In this document: positions 16,968-26,200 of the stretch, piece after piece
How positions within the stretch are numbered: the first letter of the stretch is position 1
Layout: the number at the start of each line of letters is the position of its first letter
Assembly (NCBI GenBank): GCA_964543905.1
Contig: CAZIZO010000003.1
Span: forward strand, 1-64,000
Reading direction: 5' to 3'
From: GCA-016699835 sp964543905
Lineage (GTDB): Bacteria > Planctomycetota > Phycisphaerae > Phycisphaerales > UBA1924
DNA length: 64,000 nucleotides
Made by a program: the position numbers and the translations under genes
Notes under the pieces: model-generated
Databases searched by the model: none
What the model saw: the letters and a program-made list of their open reading frames with translations, nothing else
What the model was told of the DNA's origin: nothing

Positions 16968-18077
16968 ATGGACCTCTGGAAAAAACTCTCGGGCGAACTG
17001 ATCGACATCATCGAGTGGCTGGATTCCAGCCGCGACACCCTCGTCTACCGCTTCGAACGGTACCAGAACGAGATCAAAAACGGGGCCAAACTCGTCGTCC
17101 GCGAGAGCCAGGCGGCGGTCTTCGTCAACGAAGGCCAGATCGCCGACATCTTTAGGCCCGGCACCTACACCCTCGAGACTAAGAACCTGCCGATCCTGGC
17201 GACGCTCAAGGGCTGGAAGTACGGCTTCAACAGCCCCTTCAAGGCCGAGGTGTACTTCGTCAACACCAAGCAGTTCACCGACCTCAAGTGGGGCACGATG
17301 AACCCGGTGATGCTGCGCGACAGCGAGTTCGGCGTCGTTCGGCTTCGGGCCTACGGCACCTACGCGATGCGCGTGACCGACCCGGGTACGCTCGTGAAGG
17401 AGATCGCGGGGACGAACGCCCACTTCACGATCGAAGGCATCACCGAGCAGATCCGAAACCTCATCGTCAGTCGATTCAGCGAGACGCTGGGGGAGATCAA
17501 GATTCCGGCGCTCGACCTGGCGGCGAACTACAGCGAGGCGGGCGAACTCGTCGCGAAGCAGATCCGCCCGAGCCTCGCGAACTACGGCATGGACCTGACG
17601 ACGCTCCTCATCGAGAACATCTCGCTCCCGCCCGAGGTTGAGCAGGCCCTCGACGCGCGGACGAAGATGGGCGTCATCGGAAACCTCAACGCCTACACGC
17701 AGTTGCAGGCGGCCGAGGCGATGCGCGACGCGGCGAAGAACCCAGGCGGGGCCGCGGGCGCGGGCGTGGGCATGGGCGCGGGCTTCGCGATGGGCCAGGC
17801 GATGGCGGGGGCGTTCCAGCAGGGGCAGATGGGGGGCGGTGGCGCGATGAACGCCGTTCCGCCGCCGATCCCCGGCGCGGCCGCGGCGTTCTTTGTGGCG
17901 ATCAACGGCCAGCAGGCGGGGCCCTTTGATTTGGGCACGCTCGCGAGCAAGGCCCGCGCGGGCGAACTGATGCGCGACACACTCGTGTGGAAGCAGGGCA
18001 TGGCCCAGTGGGCGCCGGCCGCCAGCGTCGCGGAACTTGGCGGCTTGTTTGGCGGGCCCCCGCCCCTTCCGCGCTAG
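16968..18077 (+). CDS. SPFH-domain protein with C-terminal GYF_2 domain (YdjI-like)
   Basis: A 369-residue protein of the 'virion core protein-like' SPFH family. Residues about 1-240 are the SPFH/band-7 part: SRDTLVYRFERYQNEIKNGA, then LVVRESQAAVFVNEG and IADIFRPGTYTLETKNLP. About 255-305 is a Gly/Ala/Met-rich linker. Residues about 312-362 are a GYF_2 domain (FVAINGQQAGPFDLGTLASK, ending WKQGMAQWAPAASV), which usually binds proline-rich partners. No signal peptide or membrane helix is seen. It is followed after 28 bases by a zinc-ribbon membrane protein, a pairing known for this family. The exact role is unknown; membrane stress or membrane-domain organisation is a guess. Confidence 0.88.
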   Translation: MDLWKKLSGELIDIIEWLDSSRDTLVYRFERYQNEIKNGAKLVVRESQAAVFVNEGQIADIFRPGTYTLETKNLPILATLKGWKYGFNSPFKAEVYFVNTKQFTDLKWGTMNPVMLRDSEFGVVRLRAYGTYAMRVTDPGTLVKEIAGTNAHFTIEGITEQIRNLIVSRFSETLGEIKIPALDLAANYSEAGELVAKQIRPSLANYGMDLTTLLIENISLPPEVEQALDARTKMGVIGNLNAYTQLQAAEAMRDAAKNPGGAAGAGVGMGAGFAMGQAMAGAFQQGQMGGGGAMNAVPPPIPGAAAAFFVAINGQQAGPFDLGTLASKARAGELMRDTLVWKQGMAQWAPAASVAELGGLFGGPPPLPR

Positions 18078-18105
18078 CGAGCGGGGCTGATCGAACGAGA
18101 TCGTG

Positions 18106-19287
18106 ATGTCCAACGCCTCGCCAACCCCGCCTGCCGAAGCCGCCTCGTCCGAATCGCGAGTTCCCGGCCGTGGTGCGCCTCATGCGCCCTCCACCTTTCC
18201 CTGCACGCAGTGCGGCGCGGAGTTGGAGTTCAAGCCCGGCACGCGCTCGCTCACGTGCCCGTACTGCCGGGCGCTGAACGAGATCCCCACCGACGATCGC
18301 ATGATCGAGGAGGTGGATTACGCCAAGATGCTTGCCGAACTGGAGGGCGAGAAGGCCGACCACGAGCACCTCGACGTGCACTGCGACTCCTGCGGCGCGA
18401 ACGTGCCCATGGCCCCGAACACGACGAGCCAGGCCTGCCCATTCTGTGGCAGTAACATCGTGGCGACGGCCAGGTCGGTCCGGCAGATCAAGCCCGCCGC
18501 GATCCTGCCCTTCGCGATCACGCAGCAGCAAGCCTCCGCCAAGTTCCGGGATTGGCTCTCGTCGCGCTGGTTTGCTCCCAGCGATCTCAAGCGATACGCG
18601 AGCCTGGAGGGGGACGAGGCGTACAAGTCCGCGGGTGGGCTCGCGGGGCTGTACCTGCCCTATTGGACCTACGACGCGAAATCGACCACGCCGTACACCG
18701 GGCAACGAGGCGATGATTACTACGTGACGGTGCCGACGACGGTGATGGTCAACGGCAAGCCCACCACGCGCATGGTCCAGCAGCGCCGAACCCGATGGAC
18801 CTGGGTCCAGGGCACCGTGCACAACACGTTCGATGACCTGCTCGTGCCCGCGAGCCAGTCGCTCCCGCGCGACCAACTGAGCGAGATCGCCTCGTGGGAC
18901 TTGAAGGCGCTCACGCCCTATCGGGATGAGTTCTTGAGCGGGTTTCGAGCGGAGAGTTACACGGTGCGGTTGCCGCAGGGCTTCACGGCGGCCCGCACGA
19001 TCATGGAGCGGACGATCGAGGGCACGATCCGCGCGAACATCGGCGGCGACCACCAGCGCATCCACTCGATGCACCCCCAGTATCGAGACATCACGTTCAA
19101 GCACATCCTCCTGCCGATCTGGGTCAGCGCGTATCGATATCGAACCAAGGTGTACCGTTTCCTGGTCAATGGACGGACGGGCGCCATCGCCGGCGAAAGG
19201 CCGTACAGCGCCTGGAAGATCACCCTTTTCGTGCTGGCCTGCCTGTTCGCCGTTGGCGTGCTGATCGCGATTTTCCAGATGCGATAA
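18106..19287 (+). CDS. Zinc-ribbon protein with C-terminal membrane anchor, partner of the SPFH protein
   Basis: A 393-residue protein starting at ATG 18106; a GTG lies just before. Two CxxC zinc ribbons are visible: PCTQCGAELEF...CPYCRALNE at about residues 30-60, and CDSCGANVPM...CPFCGSNIVA at about 90-120. A central domain (LYLPYWTYDAKSTTPYTGQR) of unknown function follows, and the last 25 residues form one transmembrane helix (ITLFVLACLFAVGVLIAIFQ). The Zn-ribbon part resembles proteins annotated as primosomal protein N'-like or TFIIB-like ribbons, but there is no helicase domain. It is in one operon with the SPFH-GYF gene. Confidence 0.82.
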   Translation: MSNASPTPPAEAASSESRVPGRGAPHAPSTFPCTQCGAELEFKPGTRSLTCPYCRALNEIPTDDRMIEEVDYAKMLAELEGEKADHEHLDVHCDSCGANVPMAPNTTSQACPFCGSNIVATARSVRQIKPAAILPFAITQQQASAKFRDWLSSRWFAPSDLKRYASLEGDEAYKSAGGLAGLYLPYWTYDAKSTTPYTGQRGDDYYVTVPTTVMVNGKPTTRMVQQRRTRWTWVQGTVHNTFDDLLVPASQSLPRDQLSEIASWDLKALTPYRDEFLSGFRAESYTVRLPQGFTAARTIMERTIEGTIRANIGGDHQRIHSMHPQYRDITFKHILLPIWVSAYRYRTKVYRFLVNGRTGAIAGERPYSAWKITLFVLACLFAVGVLIAIFQMR

Positions 19288-19339
19288 GCCCCCATGTACG
19301 GGGTGCTTTCGGTGGTTGGGCGTCGTACACTTGCTCCCT

Positions 19340-20692
19340 ATGCGTCTCCCGGACTTCATCACGTCCCAACTCGTCGTCAGCGCCATCACGATCTTCCTGA
19401 TCGTGCACGTCATGCTCCTGAGCGTGGCCTATCTGGTGTACCTCGAACGCAAGATCTCGGCCTACATCCAGGACCGCATCGGTCCCAACCGCGTGGGTTT
19501 CGACTTCGGCCTCCCCTTCCTCGCCCCGCTCAAGGGCATGCTGGGCTTGGGGCAATCGCTCGCCGACGGGCTCAAGTTCCTGCTCAAGGAAGACTACATG
19601 CCCAATCGCGTGGACAAGATCCTGTTCACGCTGGCGCCCATGGTCGTCGTGATCCCCGCGCTCATCGGGTTCATCGTCATGCCTTGGGGGGGGATCTGGG
19701 ACGGCGTGGTCCCGTTCCTGAACAAGCAGATCACCTCGGGACCCGTTCACATCACCGGCGCGAACATCGGCGTCGGCATCATCTACCTGCTCGCCGTTGC
19801 GTCGCTGGGGGTCTATGGCGTCGCTCTCGGTGGGTACGCGGGCAACAACAAGTTCTCGTTCCTGGGCGGTCTCCGTGCCACCGCCCAGATGATCTCGTAC
19901 GAGATTCCGCTCGGTCTGGCGCTGCTCTCGGCCATCCTCGTGCTCGGCACGATGATCCCGGACCAGATCGTTCGTCATCAGGTGCAGAATGGATGGCTCG
20001 TCACCAGCCAGCCCCTCGCCGCGATCATCTTCATGATCGCGATCCTCGCGGAAGCCAACCGGGCGCCCTTCGACAATGCGGAGTGCGAGCAGGAACTCGT
20101 CGGCGGGTACCACACCGAGTATTCCTCGATGCGGTTCGCGCTTTTCTTCCTCGCCGAGTATTCCCACCTCTTCACCAGTTCCGCGTTCTTTACGCTCCTC
20201 TTCCTCGGTGGCTATCACCTCCCCGGCACGGAATGGGGCTTGCCATTCCTCCATCTCTTGAGCCCCGAAGCCACCAGCCTGTGGGCCGTGTTGGCAAAGT
20301 TGCTCGTCTTCGGCGGCAAGATCGTCCTCTTCATCGCGTTCACCATGGTCATTCGTTGGACCATCCCACGCCTTCGCTATGACCAGATCATGATGATGGC
20401 GTGGCAGCAGGTCATCCCCATCGCGATGGTGCACGTCGTCGTCGTCTCCGTCATGGTCTACTACAACCAGATGAGCATCCCCGCGATGCTGACGGCCAAC
20501 CTGATCATGATGGCCCTCGTCGTGGGCATCCAGCCCTTCATCCCCAAGCCCGAGAGCAATCGACGCGTCCCGCTCTATGGTTCGAGATTCAGCCCGATGC
20601 CCGGCGAGCGCGTCATCACCCGCCCGACGGACGCGATGGCGCTCGCCGATCATCCGATGGGCGAGGGCGCGACGATGAAAATTCGATCCTGA
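19340..20692 (+). CDS. nuoH: NADH-quinone oxidoreductase subunit H
   Basis: NuoH is the membrane subunit of respiratory complex I that forms much of the quinone-binding pocket. Starting at ATG 19340 gives 450 residues with eight or more hydrophobic helices. Family signatures are YLERKISAYIQDRIGPNRVG near the N-terminus and the loop EANRAPFDNAECEQELVGGY followed by HTEYSSM. The C-terminal tail after helix 9 is about 60 residues longer than usual and hydrophilic. No other nuo gene is near: upstream is the zinc-ribbon protein and downstream the opposed lipA. The rest of complex I must be encoded elsewhere. Confidence 0.95.
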   Translation: MRLPDFITSQLVVSAITIFLIVHVMLLSVAYLVYLERKISAYIQDRIGPNRVGFDFGLPFLAPLKGMLGLGQSLADGLKFLLKEDYMPNRVDKILFTLAPMVVVIPALIGFIVMPWGGIWDGVVPFLNKQITSGPVHITGANIGVGIIYLLAVASLGVYGVALGGYAGNNKFSFLGGLRATAQMISYEIPLGLALLSAILVLGTMIPDQIVRHQVQNGWLVTSQPLAAIIFMIAILAEANRAPFDNAECEQELVGGYHTEYSSMRFALFFLAEYSHLFTSSAFFTLLFLGGYHLPGTEWGLPFLHLLSPEATSLWAVLAKLLVFGGKIVLFIAFTMVIRWTIPRLRYDQIMMMAWQQVIPIAMVHVVVVSVMVYYNQMSIPAMLTANLIMMALVVGIQPFIPKPESNRRVPLYGSRFSPMPGERVITRPTDAMALADHPMGEGATMKIRS

Positions 20693-20807
20693 CGCATTGC
20701 TGGGCAATTCGGGGAGTGGTCTCGGACGAGTGCGTGCCGAACGACGGTTCATTCACGCTGTCAACACATCCAGTCCGTTCTTCGCGTGGCCGCCACCGAC
20801 CAGCCTT

Positions 20808-20868
20808 GTCGGATTCGAACCTGCGGTGTCTCCATGGCGTTGCGCGGAGGCGTCAGGTTGGATCCGAC
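20808..20868. repeat. Imperfect inverted repeat between nuoH and lipA
   Basis: GTCGGATTCGAACCTG (20808-20823) is nearly the reverse complement of CAGGTTGGATCCGAC (20854-20868), and TCTCC/GGAGG inside can extend the stem. It lies between convergent genes and its right arm begins in the lipA stop codon. It might end transcription from both sides, but there is no T-run. Confidence 0.55.
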
Positions 20869-21908
20869 GACCTTGAACGCCCCAGCAATCCCTCCATGCG
20901 ACGTTTCATCTCCCGCTCCCGCTCGTCCGCAACCTCGGTCAGGCTGTCGGCCTGATGATCCGCGTGGTAACTGCTCCGCACCAGTGCCCCGCTCTCCACA
21001 ACCTTGAAGCCGCGGGCGAGGCCCTCGTCCTTGAACATCGAGAACTGCGCCGGCGTCACCCAGCGGTGGATCGGGAGGTGGTTGCGTGTGGGCTGCAGGT
21101 ATTGCCCGATCGTCAGGATGTCGGCGCTGCCGTTGGACGTCCGCGTGCCGGCTTGCACCTCGTCCATCAGGCCCAGCACTTCTTCGTCCTTCTCGCCGAT
21201 TCCGACCATGATGCCAGTCTTCGCGACCAGGCCTTGCTCCTTGACGCGGCGCAGCAGGTCGAGCGAGCGATCGAACTTCGCGCTCGGGCGCACGGCCGGA
21301 TACATCCGCCGGACCGTCTCGAGATTATGGTTGATGATGTGCGGCTTGGCGTCGATCACCATCTGCAACGCGCCCCAGTTGCCCTCAAAGTCCGGGATCA
21401 AGACTTCGATGCTCATGCCCGGGCACGCCTCGCGGCTGCGGATGATCGTCTCGGCCCAAATCCCCGCTCCGCCGTCGGGCAGTTCGTCCCGGTTCACGCT
21501 CGTGATGACGATGTGCTTGAGGCCCGCGCCCTCCCACATCAGCCGCAGACTCTCGGCCACGCGGCGGGGCTCGTCCTTGTCCAGCGTTGCCGGCCTGCCG
21601 GTCTTCACGTTGCAGAACCCGCACGCACGCGTGCACGTGTCGCCCAGGATCATGATCGTCGCAACGCCCCGGCTCCAGCACTCGCCCATGTTGGGGCAGC
21701 CGGCCTCCTCGCACACGGTGAAGAGACGGTGCTGCCCGAGGATGCTCTTGAGGCGGGTGTATCCCTCGCCGCCGGGCACTCGCGCGCGGAGCCAATCCGG
21801 CTTTTTCTTCAAGGAAAGGTGCTGCACGCCGCTGGTGGAGTCATGTCCGGGCGTGTTGTTGAGGATCATCCCCGACAGGCTCACGATGGGCGCGTCGATC
21901 CGGCGCAT
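20853..21908 (-). CDS. lipA: Lipoyl synthase
   Basis: A radical-SAM enzyme that inserts two sulphurs into octanoyl groups on lipoate-dependent enzymes. ATG 21908 (351 residues) is chosen because GGGGGAGA lies just upstream; the frame extends to GTG 21980. The auxiliary cluster motif is CEEAGCPNMGECW and the radical-SAM motif is CTRACGFC; both are complete. The family C-terminal segment VVESGALVRSSYHAD, with the serine that ligates the auxiliary cluster, is present. Length is slightly above the usual 300-330. No lipB neighbour is seen. It converges on nuoH with a 160-base gap. Confidence 0.96.
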   Translation of the reverse strand: MRRIDAPIVSLSGMILNNTPGHDSTSGVQHLSLKKKPDWLRARVPGGEGYTRLKSILGQHRLFTVCEEAGCPNMGECWSRGVATIMILGDTCTRACGFCNVKTGRPATLDKDEPRRVAESLRLMWEGAGLKHIVITSVNRDELPDGGAGIWAETIIRSREACPGMSIEVLIPDFEGNWGALQMVIDAKPHIINHNLETVRRMYPAVRPSAKFDRSLDLLRRVKEQGLVAKTGIMVGIGEKDEEVLGLMDEVQAGTRTSNGSADILTIGQYLQPTRNHLPIHRWVTPAQFSMFKDEGLARGFKVVESGALVRSSYHADHQADSLTEVADEREREMKRRMEGLLGRSRSSDPT

Positions 21909-22054
21909 CGGGTCTCCCCCCGCGGGGCGGGGATGGCGAGCGAGGGTTCGTGCGAGGGCGGTTTCGTGCGGTTGGTCCACGGGCTATCGTAGGAAAGGCG
22001 GTCAGGAAAGGACGCCCGGGGCGACGTGCGGCCAAGTATGAGGCATGGAAGCGA

Positions 22055-23170
22055 TCAGCATCCCGCAGCGAACGCGTCGAGGAAATAGAGAAGATCGTCG
22101 ATGGTCACGCCGCCGTCGCGAGTTCCCGTCGCCGAGCCGTCGTCGAGGTCGGCGGTGACGCGACCGAGCGTGTACTGCTCGAGGTAATACAAAAGATCCT
22201 CGGTGGTCACGCCGCCGTCGCGGGTGCCGGTGCCCGAACCGTCATCCAGATCGGCGGGACAGCCGGTGACAAAGAGCGTGCCCGTGCCACGTGCCGAGCC
22301 GCGGCCACCGACGCGGATGAGGTACTGCTGTCCCGCCACGCCGTTGAAGAAGAGGCTCGACTGCGTGCCGCAGAAATCGTCGTTGCAGGCGATGGCGGTG
22401 CCCGGGGCCGCGGGACACGTGTTCCCGTAGACCACGATGCGGGTGTCAAAGGTCGCGCCGCAACTGAAGACCTTGACCGTGCCGGGCACGGGCGCGGTGT
22501 ATCGCCACCAGCGGTCGTTGTTCACCGCCGGATCGGCGGCGCCAAGGCACGCCGGCTCGTTGGGCCCGGAAGAGCCCGCGAGCCCGTTCGAGAGCGGGAA
22601 GGCGCCATCGCCGATCGGCGTGGCCTCCGGACAAGTTTCGTTGGCATAGCCCACGGTGTAGTTGATCGCGCCGCCCGCGACGAGCCCCGCGTCCACCCCA
22701 CCGGGCGTCACGCCGTCGAATCGTCGAGCGTCGGCGAAGGCGAAGGAGATCGAACCGACGCCGGCCTCGATGGGGATGATCCGGGCGCGAAAGAAGAGCC
22801 CGTTGCTGGAGATCATCTGCGCCGTGTTCGACGTGAAGGTGGCAAAGGACGCGTCCGCCATCCCGTCGCCCAGCGAGGAGAGAAAGTCGGTTGGATCGGC
22901 CAGCGTGGCGGGCACGATCGCGCCTCGGACCACGCTCGCGGGAGCGCCCAAGAGCGTGCCGTCGAACGACAGCGTCGCGCCCAGAAGGTTCAGTTGCTGT
23001 CCCGCGGTCAGCCCGGAGAGCGTGACATCGACGAACACCTCTCGCCCGACCTTGAACTCCGTGCCCGGAATGGACGTGGAGATGTCGAGGCGCGGCTGTG
23101 CCATCGCGGTCGCGGCGAGCACGAGCGAGGAGGCAACCCAAAGGGAACGGCGGAATGACACGGTCTTCAC
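22055..23170 (-). CDS. Secreted protein with cohesin-like N-domain and GC-type dockerin doublet
   Basis: A 371-residue exported protein, GTG start at 23170 with GGAG 8 bases upstream. Signal peptide: SLWVASSLVLAATAMAQ. Residues about 25-155 look like a cohesin-type beta-sandwich (GREVFVDVTLSGL at the start; FRARIIPIEAGVGSISFAFA at the end). Residues about 180-300 resemble a pre-peptidase C-terminal beta-sandwich, with Cys pairs (CPEATPIGDGAFPLSNG, WWRYTAPVPGTVKVFSCG). Two dockerin loops (GTRDGGVTTEDLLYYLEQYT and GTRDGGVTIDDLLYFLDAF) close the protein, which ends Ala-Gly-Cys. Cohesins bind dockerins, so this could be an adaptor; the cohesin call is by pattern only. Confidence 0.8.
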   Translation of the reverse strand: MKTVSFRRSLWVASSLVLAATAMAQPRLDISTSIPGTEFKVGREVFVDVTLSGLTAGQQLNLLGATLSFDGTLLGAPASVVRGAIVPATLADPTDFLSSLGDGMADASFATFTSNTAQMISSNGLFFRARIIPIEAGVGSISFAFADARRFDGVTPGGVDAGLVAGGAINYTVGYANETCPEATPIGDGAFPLSNGLAGSSGPNEPACLGAADPAVNNDRWWRYTAPVPGTVKVFSCGATFDTRIVVYGNTCPAAPGTAIACNDDFCGTQSSLFFNGVAGQQYLIRVGGRGSARGTGTLFVTGCPADLDDGSGTGTRDGGVTTEDLLYYLEQYTLGRVTADLDDGSATGTRDGGVTIDDLLYFLDAFAAGC

Positions 23171-23250
23171 GGCTCTATCTCCAACTTCGGTTCCGACCAG
23201 CAGGGCAAGCCTCGTCCGCTCCCTTCGGAGCGAACGAAGTGAGATATCGG

Positions 23251-26200
23251 TCAGGTGATGGACAGGGTCAAGTTGGTCGCGTTGTAGTTGGGCGTCAACG
23301 TCAGCCCGCCCGGCAGGTTGACCGGCGTCACCGCCCCATACGTGCCCGTACGTGATGAATAACTGAAGAAGGTGAAGGTATTGCCGGCGGACGGGGTGAA
23401 GGAGACGAACCGGGGTCGGAGCGTGCCGGCGAAGGTCACCGCCCCCGTCGAAGCGATGCGTCCGAACTGCGTGTTCGTGGTGCCCGAGATGTCGATCGTG
23501 GTCGTCATGCCCGCGGGCAAAGCCATCGCACCGTTGTTGTTCACGAGGCCGCCCGCGGCGATCGTGAGGTTGCCCGTGCTGGCCTGGAAGGCGGTGTTGA
23601 AGTTGAGGGTCGCGCTGGCAAGGACGTTCACGTTGCCGTTGTTGCTGAAGTTGGTCGGCGAGATCGTGGTGGATTGCGCCGCGGGAGTGTTCACCTCGAG
23701 TGTGCCGTTGTTCACGAGCGTGTAGGTGCCGCCGAAGGATCGGGCCTGTCCAAGTCGAGAGTTGTTCCCCGTGAGGCGGATGGTCGTGCTCGGGCCGATG
23801 GTGAGCGTTCCGGTGCCCTCGATGCTGACCCAGGCGTTCGTCCCGGTCGCCTCGATGAGGCTGCCGGCAAAGGTTTGGGTGCCGAAGAAGCCCAGCGTGG
23901 AGTCCTGGGCGGTCAGGCGGATGGCCCCGGAGATGGTCAGCCCGTTCTGGATCCCGACCCAGTTCCCGGTGACCCCGAGGACGAGATCGCCCGTGATCGA
24001 GACGCCGTCCAGTCGGTTGTTGGTGCTGTTGTTGAAGAGGAGGGTGCTTCCCGAGAAGATGATCGTGCCACCGCGGATCGTCCCGCCCGCGACGGTGAGA
24101 TCGCCCGTGGTCGAGTTGAGCGTGATCGTGTTGCCCGTGTTGATGAGCGTCCCGGTGACGGCGATGCTGCCGCTCCCGGCGTCGATGATCGGACCGAGCC
24201 CACCGGTCGCGGTCAAGGTGCCATCAAGCAGGAGTTGCCCATCGGTGGAGCGGAGCGTGCCGGGCGACGTCCAGTTCGCGTTCACGGTGAGGGATCCGGC
24301 GAGCGATTGGAGCGTGCCGTTGTTCGTGAAGTTGGTGGGCTGGACGGAATACTGCGCGTTCGCGGCGCCATTGCCCTCGATGGTGCCGTTGTTGATGAGC
24401 GTGTAGGTGCCGCCGATCGAACGGGCTTGACCAAGCCGCGAGCCGGTGCCCATCAGGCGAATGGTGGACGAGGCCCCGATCGTGAGGGTGCTCGTTCCTT
24501 CGATCGAAACCCAGGCATTCTGACCCACGGCCTCGACGAGGCTTCCTCCGAACGTCTGCGTGCCGACGAAGCCCAGGGTCGTGTCGTTCCCGGTGAGGCG
24601 AACGACCCCCGAGATCGTGAGTCCATTCTGGATGCCGACCCACGCGTTGTTGCTGGCGAGGACCAGGTCGCCGGTGATCGTCACGCCGTCCAGGCGGTTG
24701 CTGCTGCTGTTCGTGAAGTTGAGCGTCTGTCCCGCGGTGAAGACGATGGTCCCGTTGCGGATGGTGCCGCTCGCGACCGTCCACGAGCCGGTCGTGGCGT
24801 TGAGGGTGATGGTGTTGCCCGTGTTGACCACCGTGCCGGTGATGTTGATCGTGCCGGCGCCGGTGCGGGTGACCTGCCCAAGGCCGGCGGAGGTGGTCAG
24901 CGTGCCGTCGATGTTGAAGACGCCGTCGGAGACGGTGATGGTGCCGGGCGAGGTCCAGTTGGTGGCGGTGATGCTGAGGGTGCCGGGCGTGGTCTGGCGG
25001 AGTTGCCCATTGTTCGTGAAGGTGTTGGGGTTGACGGATGTCGTTTGTCCCGCGGTCGCGACGGCCCCTTCGATGATGCCATTGTTGATCAGCGTGTAGG
25101 TCCCGCCGAACGCACGGGCCTGGCCAAGGCGGGAGGTGCTGCCGATCAGTCGAACGGTCGTTCCCGCGCTGAGCGTCAGGGTGGAGGTGCCCTCGATGGT
25201 GATCCAGGAGTTGGTCCCGACCGCCTCGATGAGGCTGCCGGCAAAGGTTTGCGTGCCGAAGAAGCCGAAGGTGGCGTCGTTGGCGGTGACGCGGACGGCA
25301 CCGGAGATCGTGAGCCCATTCTGCACGCTCACGAACGCGCTGTTGGTGTCGATGACGAGGTCGCCGGTGATGGTGACGCCGTCCAGGCGGTTGCTCGTGC
25401 TGTTGGTGAAGGTGAGTTTCTGGCCTTGCGTGAAGACGAAGGTGCCGTTGCGGATGGTGCCTCCCGCGACGGTCCACGATCCCGTGGTGCTGTTGAGCGT
25501 GATGGTGTTGCCGGTGTTGATGAACACGCCGGCGATCTGCACGCCGCCGCCGGTCTGGGTGAGTTGCCCCATGCCCGCCCCGGCAAAGGTGCCGTCAAAG
25601 ACGAAGATGCCCGCGGAGACGAGGATGGTGCCCGGCGAAGACCAGTTGTTGGTGACGGTCAGAGTCCCCAGTCCGGTCTGGCGCAGTTGTCCGTTGTTGG
25701 TAAAGGTGCTCGGCGAGATGGTCGCGGTCTGCCCCGCGGTCGAGACCGCGCCTTCGATGACGCCGTTGTTGATGAGGGTGTAGGTGCCGCCGAAGAAGCG
25801 GGCCTGCCCAAGGCGCTGCCCGTTGGCGGCCAGTCGAATAGTCGCCGATGGGGCGAGGGTGAGGGTGCTCGTTCCTTCGATGGTGATCCACACATTCGTT
25901 CCGGTCGCGTTGATCGAGCCCGCAAAGGTCTGCGTGTTGCGGAAGGCGAAGGTCGAATCGTTCCCGGTGATCTGGATCGTTCCGGAGACGGTGATGCCGT
26001 TGAGCACGGTGAGGACGGAGGAGGCATTCCCCAGAGTCAGGTCGCCCGTCACGGTGACGCCATCGAAGATGTTGCTGCTGGAGTTTGAGAAGGTGAAGGC
26101 CGCGCCGCCCGTCTGCACGAGCGTGCCCCCGCGGAGCGTTCCACCGGCGAGGTTCCACGATCCGGTCGATGAGTTGAGTGTCAACGTGGCGCCCGTGTTG

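Noticed and set aside
20791..20875. Possible tRNA gene (GGTTCGAATCC on the minus strand)
   Set aside because: The T-stem does not pair properly (GCAGG against CCGAC), no acceptor stem or anticodon arm can be drawn, and the sequence is better explained as one arm of an inverted repeat.
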